Positions 21,480 to 29,585 of a DNA stretch of 64,000 bases are shown one piece after another. Every line of letters starts with the position of its first letter. Position 1 is the stretch's first letter. Where the stretch lies: the NCBI GenBank assembly GCA_003241895.1, contig QBLY01000007.1, forward strand, positions 86,493-150,492, written 5' to 3'. The notes under the pieces are model-generated. The model did no database searches. It saw only the letters and a list, made by a program, of their open reading frames with translations, and was not told the origin of the DNA. Source of the stretch: Lysobacteraceae bacterium (GTDB lineage Bacteria; Pseudomonadota; Gammaproteobacteria; Xanthomonadales; Xanthomonadaceae). A program made the position numbers and the translations under genes.

Positions 21480-24356
21480 CTAACGCGGCGGGGCTCGGCG
21501 CTCGGCCAGCCAGTCATGCAGGGCCGCCGGCGCCATCGGCCGCGCCAGCAGGTAGCCCTGGAACTGGCCGCAGCCCAGCAGCCGGAGCCGGGCGCGCTGA
21601 TCCTCGGTTTCCACGCCCTCGCTGACGCAGTCCAGGCCCAGCGAATCGGCCAGCGCCACCAGGGTCCGTACCAGCGCCTCATGGCTCGCGTGCACGCCCA
21701 GGCCGGCGATGAAGCTGCGGTCGATCTTGATCTTGTCCACCGCGAAACGCAGCAGGTAGGACAGGCTGGAATAGCCGGTGCCGAAATCGTCTACCGACAG
21801 CTTCACGCCCAGGGCGCGCAATTGGCTCAGGTTGGACTGGTGCGCCGCGGTGTCGGCCATCAGGGTGCGTTCGGTGATCTCCAGCTCGAGCCTTTCCGGC
21901 GGCAGCCCGTGTCGTGCCAGCAGTTCGGCGATGCGCCGGGTGAAGTCGCCGCGGGCAAGCTGGGCCTCGGCGACGTTCACCGCGACGTACAGGGCTTCGC
22001 CGCCCTGGCCATCCAGCCGTTTCAGCTCGCGGCAGGACTGTTCCAGCACCCAGTCGCCCAGCGCGACGATGGCGCTGGACTCCTCGGCGATGGGGATGAA
22101 TTCCTCGGGGCTGACGAAACCCAGCAGCGGGCTGGTCCAGCGCAACAGTGACTCCAGGCCGACCACGCCGCCGGGCGCGCCGTCGGCGAACACCGGCTGC
22201 AGCACCAGCGACAGCTCGTTGCGCGCCACGGCATTGCCCAGCTCGCGCTGGATCTCCACCCGGCGCTGCAGCAGAGCGGCCATGCCGGCTTCAAACGCGA
22301 TGGCCGCGGTGGTTTGGTGCGCGACGGCGTGGCCGTGGGCCAGGTCGCTTGCGCGCAGCAGGCTTTCGCTGGTTTCGTCGGCCGTGCCGTCGGCGACCGC
22401 ATAGCCCAGCCGCGGGTTGAGGCTGTAGAGCTGGCCGTCGAGCGCAATCTCGCGAGACAGTTGCGGCCACTCAGCCAGCAGCGCTGCGGCGGCGCGCGCA
22501 CCGCCCACCAGCGTGAGCAGCAGCTGGTCGGGACCATCCCGGCCGACCACCGCATCGTGCCGCGCAAGCGCGGCCAGCATGCGCTGCGCATAAGCGGCCA
22601 CCAGGCGGTCGACCATGGGCGAGCCCAGCAGCTCCCGCATCGTCTCGGCCTCGCGCAGGGAAATGCGTGCCACCAGCGGTTGGCCTTCGCCCGGGACGCG
22701 GCGCGACAGGCGCTGCACGAAGCCCTCGCGATTGAGCAGCCCGGTCGCGTCGTCATGGCTGGTGAGGTAGTCGGCGCGGGCCTCGGCCCGTACGCGCGCG
22801 GAGACGTCGCTTGCCAGGATGGCCACACAGGTTTCGCCGGCATCGCCCAGCGGGTAGATCGCCAGTGACAAATCCACGTCGATCTCGTGGCCGTCGTCCC
22901 GGAGTATGCGGGTCGGGTGTCGGATCACCGGCCGGTCCACCTCGAGCCCGGCCCGCAGCTGCCCCAGTTCGTCGGCCAGCCCGGGTGGCAACAGCATCGT
23001 CCCCGGCTGCCCGATGGCGTCTGCGGCGCGGTAGCCGAACAGGCGTTGAGCCGATGCACTCCACTGGACGATTTCTCCCCCGGCCGACAGCGCGAAGATG
23101 GCGTCATGGGCCTCGCTTGCGATCGCGCTCAGCAGCTTGGCCTGTCGCTGCAGCTGGTCATGGTCGGTGACGTCCAGCGCGAAGCCGCCGGCCAGGCGCT
23201 CATCCGCCGCCTCGATGGGGAAGCGGAACACGTCGTACAAGCCCCGGCTGCCGTCGGTGCGGGGTCCCTCCTGGAGCCCGCGGTCCGTTTCGCCGCTCGC
23301 GATCAGCTCGGCGTTGTGCCTGCGGTAGATCGCGCCCTGCGTTGGCCCGAACAGCGCATCGAGCGACACCGGCTCGCCTTGGGTGATCGTGCGGTCGCCG
23401 CCGAGGTTTACGAAGTGCTGGTTGTAGACCCGCGCCACGCCCTGGCCATCCGCGATCCAGGCCGGCCCGGGAATCTGCTCGATAAAGGCCGCCAACATGC
23501 GCTGGCGCGCCTCGAGCTCGTGCTTGCGCGCAACCTCCGCGGTGATGTCCTCGGCGCTCAGCGCCACGCCGCCCGACCACGGCACGGCGAGCTGGCGCAG
23601 CCACTTGGCCTTGAGCGTCGGCGAGTCGATGGGGAATTCGTCCACCTCGCTGCGCTGCTCGAGGAAAACCTGGCGGTAGCGCTCGAAGTAGCCGTTGGTC
23701 CGGTTGACCGGGAACAGGTCGCAGATGCTGCGCCCGACCATCGCCGCGGGGTCCATCCCGACCAGCCGACCGCCCTGCTCGTTGACGTGGGCGAACACGA
23801 AGTCCACGACCTCGCCCGCTTCGTCGTACACCGCTTCGTTGATGAAGAGTGCGTTGAGGTTGCCTTCGGCGGCGGCGCGGAACCACTCCTCGCGGCGCGC
23901 CAGATCGGTTTTTGCCTGCTTGCGCGCCGAGATGTTCTCGCTGCTGATCACCACGCCGCCTTGGATCGCCACCACGTGGTGGCGCAACCAGCGCATTTCA
24001 GGGGGATACTCCGGGACTTCGAACTCTTCGACGATGGGGGCGCCGTCGGCCGTGACGGCCAGGCACTGGTGCAGCACGGTGGCGATGCGACTGGGCGGGA
24101 CTATCTGGCGCAGGGTCAGGCCGGCAAGGTCGTGGCCGCGCAGGCGCAGCAGTTCGGCGCCCAGCGGGTTGGCGAACACGCAGCGGAAGTCGGCGACGCT
24201 GCCGTCACTACCGCGCAGCGGCTCGACGATATAGATGGCGTTGAGTGCGCCCGTCGTGGTGCCACGGAACCACTCGGCCAAGCGGGCATGCTGCAGGCCC
24301 AGGACATCGGACATGCCGGCCACACCTTGCAAGACGGGCAACACCGGACCGGACAT
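21480..24356 (-). CDS. Multi-PAS sensor with degenerate GGDEF and EAL phosphodiesterase
   Basis: 958-residue soluble-looking c-di-GMP enzyme with no membrane helix. Three to four PAS domains fill residues 1-540 (AEWFRGTTTGALNAIYIV, EEWFRAAAEGNLNALFI, IEQIPGPAWIADGQG, HDAIFALSAGGEIVQWS). A GGDEF-like region begins DDATGLLNREGFVQ, but its active-site loop is GPDQLLL, so cyclase activity is unlikely. The EAL domain (about 690-950) keeps the catalytic set: ESLLRW, NVAEAQL, LELEITERT, VDDFGTGYSSLSYL, DKIKIDRSF and EGVET. It should therefore hydrolyse c-di-GMP. The ATG follows a GGGGGA ribosome site. The membrane cyclase gene follows after eight bases. Confidence 0.92.
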   Translation of the reverse strand: MSGPVLPVLQGVAGMSDVLGLQHARLAEWFRGTTTGALNAIYIVEPLRGSDGSVADFRCVFANPLGAELLRLRGHDLAGLTLRQIVPPSRIATVLHQCLAVTADGAPIVEEFEVPEYPPEMRWLRHHVVAIQGGVVISSENISARKQAKTDLARREEWFRAAAEGNLNALFINEAVYDEAGEVVDFVFAHVNEQGGRLVGMDPAAMVGRSICDLFPVNRTNGYFERYRQVFLEQRSEVDEFPIDSPTLKAKWLRQLAVPWSGGVALSAEDITAEVARKHELEARQRMLAAFIEQIPGPAWIADGQGVARVYNQHFVNLGGDRTITQGEPVSLDALFGPTQGAIYRRHNAELIASGETDRGLQEGPRTDGSRGLYDVFRFPIEAADERLAGGFALDVTDHDQLQRQAKLLSAIASEAHDAIFALSAGGEIVQWSASAQRLFGYRAADAIGQPGTMLLPPGLADELGQLRAGLEVDRPVIRHPTRILRDDGHEIDVDLSLAIYPLGDAGETCVAILASDVSARVRAEARADYLTSHDDATGLLNREGFVQRLSRRVPGEGQPLVARISLREAETMRELLGSPMVDRLVAAYAQRMLAALARHDAVVGRDGPDQLLLTLVGGARAAAALLAEWPQLSREIALDGQLYSLNPRLGYAVADGTADETSESLLRASDLAHGHAVAHQTTAAIAFEAGMAALLQRRVEIQRELGNAVARNELSLVLQPVFADGAPGGVVGLESLLRWTSPLLGFVSPEEFIPIAEESSAIVALGDWVLEQSCRELKRLDGQGGEALYVAVNVAEAQLARGDFTRRIAELLARHGLPPERLELEITERTLMADTAAHQSNLSQLRALGVKLSVDDFGTGYSSLSYLLRFAVDKIKIDRSFIAGLGVHASHEALVRTLVALADSLGLDCVSEGVETEDQRARLRLLGCGQFQGYLLARPMAPAALHDWLAERRAPPR

Positions 24357-24404
24357 CGGATTCCCCCAGAGTCCCGCGAGTCTGCACCCCGCCTGCGCCT
24401 GTTG

Positions 24405-25190
24405 CTAGGGCGGGGGCGTTGTACCGCCGGTTGCGTCGCGGTCCCGGCCAGTACGCGGCCGGAACGGCAGCACCACGGCGGTGGGCGGGTCCTGCCGATG
24501 CCAAAGCACCGGCACGTCATGCGGTCGCGGCGGCTCTAGCACGTCGGCGTCGTCCAGCGGGTCGGCTGAGTCGTCTTCGTCTTCCCAGCTGTAGCGCTGG
24601 CGCGGCGGCTGCGGGTCGGCGCGGCGCCAGATGAATGCCGCCACGATGCCGGCGACCGCGCCGCTGAAATGGTATTCCCAGGACACCCCGGCTTCGCGCG
24701 GCAGCACCGTCAGCACCATGCCGCCGTAGAAGAAGAACGCGATCAGCGCCGCGGCGATTGCCGCGCGGTCGCGTCGCAGCAGCCCCAGGAACAGCAGCAG
24801 GAACAGCAGCCCGTGGGTCACGCCGCTGGCACCGATGTGGAACGAAGGTCGCCCGATCAGCCATGTCCCGACGCCCGACAGGATCCAGATCAGCGGCAGC
24901 GCCCGCAGCGCCGCCCGCGGATACACCGTACCCACCAAGGTGCCCAGGATCAGCAGCGAACCGGCGTTGCCCAGCCAATGGCCAGCCGATCCGTGCAGCA
25001 GCGGCGCGGTGATGACGCCGACCAGGCCTGGCCAGCTTTGCGGCACCAGGCTCCATGCCCGCGTGTCGCCCAGCCACGGGCCGGCGAAGAAGACCGCACC
25101 CAGCCCCACCACGAAGGCCATGCTGGCCAGCAGCGCTCGCTGGAAGCGCTCCCGGACGGCGTCGGCGTGGCGTTGGGGTGAGTCTTCCAT
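24405..25190 (-). CDS. Rhomboid-family intramembrane serine protease
   Basis: 261 residues with six membrane helices and the rhomboid catalytic dyad: Ser in HIGASGVTHGLLFLLL and His in SWEYHFSGAVAGIVAAF. The oxyanion region is HGSAGHWLGNAGSL in the second helix. Rhomboids cleave other membrane proteins within the bilayer. An unusual feature is the cytoplasmic C-terminal tail of about 70 residues rich in Asp, Pro and Arg (SWEDEDDSADPLDDADVLEP...). The substrate is unknown. It is downstream of the TerC gene on the same strand. Confidence 0.9.
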   Translation of the reverse strand: MEDSPQRHADAVRERFQRALLASMAFVVGLGAVFFAGPWLGDTRAWSLVPQSWPGLVGVITAPLLHGSAGHWLGNAGSLLILGTLVGTVYPRAALRALPLIWILSGVGTWLIGRPSFHIGASGVTHGLLFLLLFLGLLRRDRAAIAAALIAFFFYGGMVLTVLPREAGVSWEYHFSGAVAGIVAAFIWRRADPQPPRQRYSWEDEDDSADPLDDADVLEPPRPHDVPVLWHRQDPPTAVVLPFRPRTGRDRDATGGTTPPP

Positions 25191-25239
25191 CTGACAGAAG
25201 TGGGGCCGGCGCCGGGCGGCGCAAGCCCCGCCTGCGCCT

Positions 25240-26205
25240 TCAGCCGGCCAGGGCAGGCTTGGGCTTGGGCCTGATCACCAGGCTCAGCAGCATGGACAAG
25301 GCCAGCGCGGCCGCCACCACGCCCAGCGACACCACCACCGGGATCTTGTAGAAATCCACGATCAGCATCTTGGCGCCGATGAAGATCAGCACCGAGGCCA
25401 GGCCATAGGCCAGCAGGTGGAACTTCTCGGCCATGCCGGCCAGCAGGAAGTACAGCGCGCGCAGGCCCAACACCGCGAACACGTTCGAGGTCAGCACGAT
25501 GAACGGGTCGGTGGTGATGGCGAAGATGGCCGGGATCGAGTCCACCGCGAAGATCACGTCGGTGACCGCGATCATGATCAGCACCACGAACAGCGGCGTG
25601 TACTTGCGGCGCTTGCCCTGGCCGATCCACAGTGCTTCGCCGTGGTAGCGGCGGACCAGGGGCAGGTGGCCGGTGATCCAGCGCAGGATCGGGTTCTTGT
25701 CCATGTCCGGCTCCTGGCCCGCGACCCAAAGCATCTTGGCGCCGGTGAGCAGCAGGAAGGCGCCGAAGAAATACAGCACCCAGTGGAACTGGGCGATCAG
25801 CGCAGCGCCGACGAAGATCAGGACCGCGCGCAGTGCGATCGCGCCCAGGATGCCCAGGATCAGCACGCGCTGCTGCGACTGCGCCGGCACGCCGAAGTAG
25901 GTGAACAGCATCAGGAAGACGAAGATGTTGTCCACCGCCAGCGCCTTTTCCACCAGGTAGCCGGTGAGGAACTCCAGCCCGATGCGCTCGGCCTCGGCGT
26001 CGGGCATCCGGCCCTGCAGGTACCACCACAGGCCGACGTTGAAGGCCATGGCCAGGGCGATCCAGCAGGCGGACCAGACCAGGGCCTCGCGGGTAGACAC
26101 TTTGTGCGGGCCGTTCTGGCGCAGCACCAGCAGGTCCACCGCGAGCGCGGCGATTACGAAGGCCGCGAAGACGGCCCACATCAGGGGGGTGGCAATGGTT
26201 TCCAA
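25240..26205 (-). CDS. TerC/Alx-family membrane protein, probable Mn2+ exporter
   Basis: 321-residue polytopic membrane protein with the TerC family hallmarks: EFLTGYLVEKALAVDNIFVFLMLFTYFGVP and VVLIMIAVTDVIFAVDSIPAIFAITTDPFIV. The membrane Asp/Asn residues in DN and DSIPA are the likely metal site. The start is TTG at 26205 with GGAG seven bases upstream, matching METIATPLMW. A yybP-ykoY manganese riboswitch lies in the leader, and Alx/TerC proteins under this RNA export manganese. So the protein most likely protects against excess Mn2+; tellurite resistance is a historical family label. Confidence 0.93.
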   Translation of the reverse strand: METIATPLMWAVFAAFVIAALAVDLLVLRQNGPHKVSTREALVWSACWIALAMAFNVGLWWYLQGRMPDAEAERIGLEFLTGYLVEKALAVDNIFVFLMLFTYFGVPAQSQQRVLILGILGAIALRAVLIFVGAALIAQFHWVLYFFGAFLLLTGAKMLWVAGQEPDMDKNPILRWITGHLPLVRRYHGEALWIGQGKRRKYTPLFVVLIMIAVTDVIFAVDSIPAIFAITTDPFIVLTSNVFAVLGLRALYFLLAGMAEKFHLLAYGLASVLIFIGAKMLIVDFYKIPVVVSLGVVAAALALSMLLSLVIRPKPKPALAG

Positions 26206-26270
26206 GAACGTCTCCGGTGGCGAGGCCTGTTTCGACCGCAGGCGCGCGCGATGTTCCGAGATGGAACGAG

Positions 26271-26392
26271 CTTCGCCGCAGGCGGGCGAAGGTCTCGCTC
26301 ACAGGTCTGGTGACCTGCCTGCCGTACCGGGGTTTTGGAATGGCGTCCGGACCCGTGATGACGATATCGGCAGCGGGAGCTACTCCCCTTCT
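26271..26392 (-). promoter_or_regulatory. yybP-ykoY manganese riboswitch upstream of terC-family gene
   Basis: Read on the minus strand, the leader shows the signature elements of this aptamer in order: AAGGGGAGTAGC, then CGTCATCACG...CCGGACGCC, and finally TGAGCGAGACCTTCGCC. Aptamer limits are about 26392 to 26285. Directly after it, CTTCGCC (the 3' strand of the basal stem) can pair with GGCGAAG at 26277-26271 across a 7-base loop, giving a mutually exclusive switching hairpin. The TTG start of the TerC gene is 66 bases beyond. The family binds Mn2+ and turns on export genes. Confidence 0.95.
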
Positions 26393-26509
26393 GGGGCGAG
26401 AGTGTGCCACAGGTCATGAATCCCGCGTCAATACGCTCACGCCGCTTCGGTCTGGGCTACGCTGGGCCTGGGCCGGCCGCCTTGGCTGGCCGCTCCGGGA
26501 GCGGATCGG

Positions 26510-27682
26510 ATGGACTTGGACGTGCGCACGGTCATGGTGTTCGGCGCCCTGCTGAGCCTGATGACGGTGCTGTTGTTCGTGCAGGTTTCCCGCGGTTTCC
26601 CGATCGAACACCGGCGCCACCTGCGCACATGGACCGTTGCACTCAGCCTGCAGCCGCTGGCCTGGCTGGGGCTGTCCCTGCGCGGTCAGATCCCCGACCT
26701 GGTGTCCATTGGCCTGGGCACCACACTGCTGCTGGCCAGCTACGCCGAAATGACCCACGCGGTGCGCGGCTTCCAGCGCCTGCCCGGGCGTCGGCAGGCC
26801 CTTTGGGCCTGGGTGGCTGCCGTGGTGGCGGCGAACCTGGCGTTCACCCCGGACTGGCCGCACAGCAGCGTGCGGGTGGTCGTGAACTCGCTGGCCGGCG
26901 GCGTGCTGCTGGCGGCCCTGGCGCGGGCGCTGCTGGGCAGCCCCCAGAGCCCGGCGGGCCACGCGGGCCGTGCCGCCGCGCTGTTCGCGGCCCTGGGCGT
27001 GGCGGCGCTGCTGTGGCGGGTGCTCGACCACGCTTTGTGGCCGCGAATGGCCGGGGGGCTGCTGCAGGCCGGTGCCAGCGACCTGATGGTCTTCCTGTAC
27101 GCCAACACCGCCATGATCTTCCTGAGCCTGGGTTTCGCGCTGATGCACGCCGAACGCGCCTATGCCGCGCTACACCGGTCCGCCTCGGTCGACACCCTCA
27201 CCGGGGTGTTGGCGCGCAGCGTGCTGGAAGAGCATGGCCAGCGCCTGGTGGCGGCCGCCCATCGCTCGGGTCGGCCGCTGTCGGCGCTGCTGCTGGACCT
27301 GGACCGGTTCAAGTCGGTGAACGACCGGCTCGGCCACGAGGCAGGCGACGGCATGCTCAAGCACCTGGCGGAGCAGGCCCACCGCGTCTTGCGCGGCGAG
27401 GACGTGCTTTGCCGGCTGGGCGGCGACGAGTTCGTGGTGCTGCTGCCGCACACCGACGCCAACGGCGCCCGCATCGTCGCCGAACGCCTTCGGCTGGCGC
27501 TGCGCGAAGCGCCGCTGCAGCACAAGGGCCAGGACCTGCCGATCGTGCTGTCCATCGGCGTAGCCGACGCCACCGGCGCCGAGGCCAACCTGGACCGGCT
27601 GATCAAGCGCGCCGACGAGGCCATGTACCTCGCCAAGCGTGCGGGCGGCGATCGCGTCCATCTGGCCCCGCCGCCGGCCTGA
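26510..27682 (+). CDS. Membrane-bound diguanylate cyclase (GGDEF)
   Basis: 390 residues. The N-terminal sensor (about 5-205) has six or seven hydrophobic helices. The GGDEF domain (about 220-385) is complete with SVDTLTGVLARSVLEE, LLLDLDRFKSVNDRLGHEAGD, RLGGDEFVVLLPHTDANG and RADEAMYLAKRAGGDRV. It should synthesise cyclic di-GMP. The N-terminal DVRTVMVFGALLSLMTVLLFVQVSRG resembles the cyclase at 20266, so they are likely paralogues sensing related membrane cues. It is divergent from the riboswitch-controlled TerC gene and runs toward the rRNA methyltransferase gene 49 bases on. Confidence 0.92.
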   Translation: MDLDVRTVMVFGALLSLMTVLLFVQVSRGFPIEHRRHLRTWTVALSLQPLAWLGLSLRGQIPDLVSIGLGTTLLLASYAEMTHAVRGFQRLPGRRQALWAWVAAVVAANLAFTPDWPHSSVRVVVNSLAGGVLLAALARALLGSPQSPAGHAGRAAALFAALGVAALLWRVLDHALWPRMAGGLLQAGASDLMVFLYANTAMIFLSLGFALMHAERAYAALHRSASVDTLTGVLARSVLEEHGQRLVAAAHRSGRPLSALLLDLDRFKSVNDRLGHEAGDGMLKHLAEQAHRVLRGEDVLCRLGGDEFVVLLPHTDANGARIVAERLRLALREAPLQHKGQDLPIVLSIGVADATGAEANLDRLIKRADEAMYLAKRAGGDRVHLAPPPA

Positions 27683-27731
27683 CGCCAGGGCGGCCCGCGC
27701 GGGCACCGGGCCGGGCCGGTATCATGGCGTG

Positions 27732-28904
27732 ATGAATACCGCCGACCTGCCCGTGATCCAGCTCAAGATCGAGCGCCGCTCCAACCACCCCTGGATTTTC
27801 CAGAAGATGGTCGACAAGCCCGTGGCCAAGCCCAAGCCGGGCAGCCTGGTGGACATCGTCGACAACACCGGCCACTGGGTCGGCCGCGGCTTTTACAACG
27901 GCCACTCGCGCATCGCGCTGCGGGTGCTGACCGAAAACCACGACGAGGCGATCGACGAAGCCTGGTTCGCCCGCAAGATCCGCGCCGCCGTGGCCCTGCG
28001 CCGCGACCTGATGCGCCTGGACGAAACCACCGACGCCTGGCGCGTGGTGCACTCCGAGGGCGACGGCATCTCGGGCCTGGTGGTGGACCGCTACGGCGAC
28101 CTGCTGGTGGTGGAGTTCTTCTCGGCCGGCCCGTTCCGCTACCGCGAGTGGATCTATGCCGCGCTGCGCACGGAGTTCCCGGGCTGCCGCTTCTACAGCT
28201 TCTCGGAAGAACACGTGCAGAAGCAGGAAAGCTTCGACTTCCGCTCGCCGCCGGCGCCCGAGCCCAGCGTCATCACCGAGCACGGCCTGACCTTCCGCGC
28301 CAGCCCCGGCAGCGGCCACAAGACCGGCTTCTTCGCCGACCAGCGCGACAACCGCGAATACCTCACCCGCTTCACCGCCGGCAAGCGCGTGCTCGACATC
28401 TGCTGCAACTCCGGCGGCTTCGCCATCTACGCCAAGGCCCGCGGCGGCGCCGACGAAGTGATCGGCATCGACCTGGACGAGGAAATCCTGGAAGTCGCCG
28501 AGAAGAACGCGCGACTGAACAACGTCGCCGTGAAGTTCGTGCAGGCCGACCTGTTCCACTACCTGCGCGACGCCCACCAGCGCGGCGAGCAGTTCGACGT
28601 GGTGGTCCTGGACCCGGCCAAGCTCACCCGCGACCGCGAGCAGGTGATCGCCGCGCTCAAGAAGTACAACGACATGAACAAGCTCGCCATGCAGGTGATC
28701 AAGCCCGGCGGCGTGCTGCTCACCTGTTCGTGCACCGGCCTGGTGGGCGAAGAAGAGTTCCTGGACATGATCCGCCGCGCGGCCTTCTATGCCGGCCGCA
28801 CCGTGCAGATCCTCAAGGTGGCCGGTGCCGGCGCCGACCATCCGTTCATGGCGCACGTGAAGGAAAGCCGTTACCTCAAGGCCGTCTTCTGCCGCGTCGA
28901 ATAG
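27732..28904 (+). CDS. Class I SAM-dependent rRNA methyltransferase (RlmI-like)
   Basis: 390 residues matching the RlmI/YccW group, which methylates a cytosine (C1962 in E. coli) of 23S rRNA at carbon 5. Parts: an N-terminal PUA-like domain (IERRSNHPWIFQKMV ... GRGFYN), a central beta module (SEGDGISGLVVDRYGDLLVVEF) and a C-terminal Rossmann domain. That domain has the SAM motif VLDICCNSGGFAIYAKA, the acidic GIDLDEEIL, the LDPAKLTRDRE loop and the nucleophile-region CSCTGLV. The RlmI family usually reads DPPxF/L at the LDPAK position. ATG 27732 fits the family N-terminus. Confidence 0.88.
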   Translation: MNTADLPVIQLKIERRSNHPWIFQKMVDKPVAKPKPGSLVDIVDNTGHWVGRGFYNGHSRIALRVLTENHDEAIDEAWFARKIRAAVALRRDLMRLDETTDAWRVVHSEGDGISGLVVDRYGDLLVVEFFSAGPFRYREWIYAALRTEFPGCRFYSFSEEHVQKQESFDFRSPPAPEPSVITEHGLTFRASPGSGHKTGFFADQRDNREYLTRFTAGKRVLDICCNSGGFAIYAKARGGADEVIGIDLDEEILEVAEKNARLNNVAVKFVQADLFHYLRDAHQRGEQFDVVVLDPAKLTRDREQVIAALKKYNDMNKLAMQVIKPGGVLLTCSCTGLVGEEEFLDMIRRAAFYAGRTVQILKVAGAGADHPFMAHVKESRYLKAVFCRVE

Positions 28905-28938
28905 TCCTTCCCTTCCCGCACACGGGCCGGCTGCTGCA

Positions 28939-29535
28939 ATGACCCCGATGCCAGATTCCCTGGACGCCACCTGGACCCACGCCTGGGCGCGGCTGCTCGC
29001 GGGCGCGCGCGGCCGCAGCGACCCGTTCCACCAGGGCGTGCTGGCCTCGGTGTCGTACGAGGGTCCGGAGGCCCGGTATGCGGTGCTGCGCGCGGTGGAC
29101 CCGGCGGCCGGGACCGTCGCCTTCCACACCGACGGCCGCAGCCCCAAGGTCGCGCAGTTCCAGACCGACCCCCGCGTCGCCTGGTGTTTCTTCGGCCACG
29201 GTGAACAGGTGCGGCTGTCGGGGCGGGTGTCGCTGCACACCAGCGATGTCGATGCCGACGCGGCCTGGTCCGCCAGCGGCCGCTCCGCGCGCCAGAACTA
29301 CGCGGGGGCGAACGCGCCCGGTACCGGCGTGGCCGAGCCGGGCGAAGGCGGTCCGCCCAGCCTGCGCTCGTCGCCGCTCGACGCCGCGGGCCTGGCCCAG
29401 GCCCGCAGCCGCTTCGTTTTCGCGCGCATCCAGGTGCAGTCGCTGGACTGGCTGTCGCTGTCGGCCGCGGGTCACTGCCGCGCCCTTTTCGATCGCGGCG
29501 ACGACCGCTGGGATGCCCGTTGGCTGACGCCGTGA
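28939..29535 (+). CDS. PNPOx-like FMN-binding protein
   Basis: 198 residues of the pyridoxamine 5'-phosphate oxidase-like flavoprotein fold. The core has YAVLRAVDPAAGTVAFHTDGRSPKVAQFQTDPRVAWCFF and EQVRLSGRVSL, the FMN-phosphate and strand elements of the Alr4036/PNPOx group, and a C-terminal WLSLSAAGHCRALFDRGD. True PdxH is slightly longer and has an RxxLxR-type substrate motif that is not obvious here. It may therefore be a related flavin oxidoreductase rather than the B6 enzyme. It lies 34 bases after the rRNA methyltransferase gene. Confidence 0.8.
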   Translation: MTPMPDSLDATWTHAWARLLAGARGRSDPFHQGVLASVSYEGPEARYAVLRAVDPAAGTVAFHTDGRSPKVAQFQTDPRVAWCFFGHGEQVRLSGRVSLHTSDVDADAAWSASGRSARQNYAGANAPGTGVAEPGEGGPPSLRSSPLDAAGLAQARSRFVFARIQVQSLDWLSLSAAGHCRALFDRGDDRWDARWLTP

Positions 29536-29585
29536 GCGTCGCGGCCTTCGGCTAGACTGCGCGCCTGCTCCCCGGACCCCACCGC

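Noticed and set aside
24950-26410. 486-codon minus-strand ORF overlapping the TerC and rhomboid genes
   Set aside because: Out of frame with both real genes, and it covers the riboswitch; the residues are Arg/Pro/Gly-rich noise.
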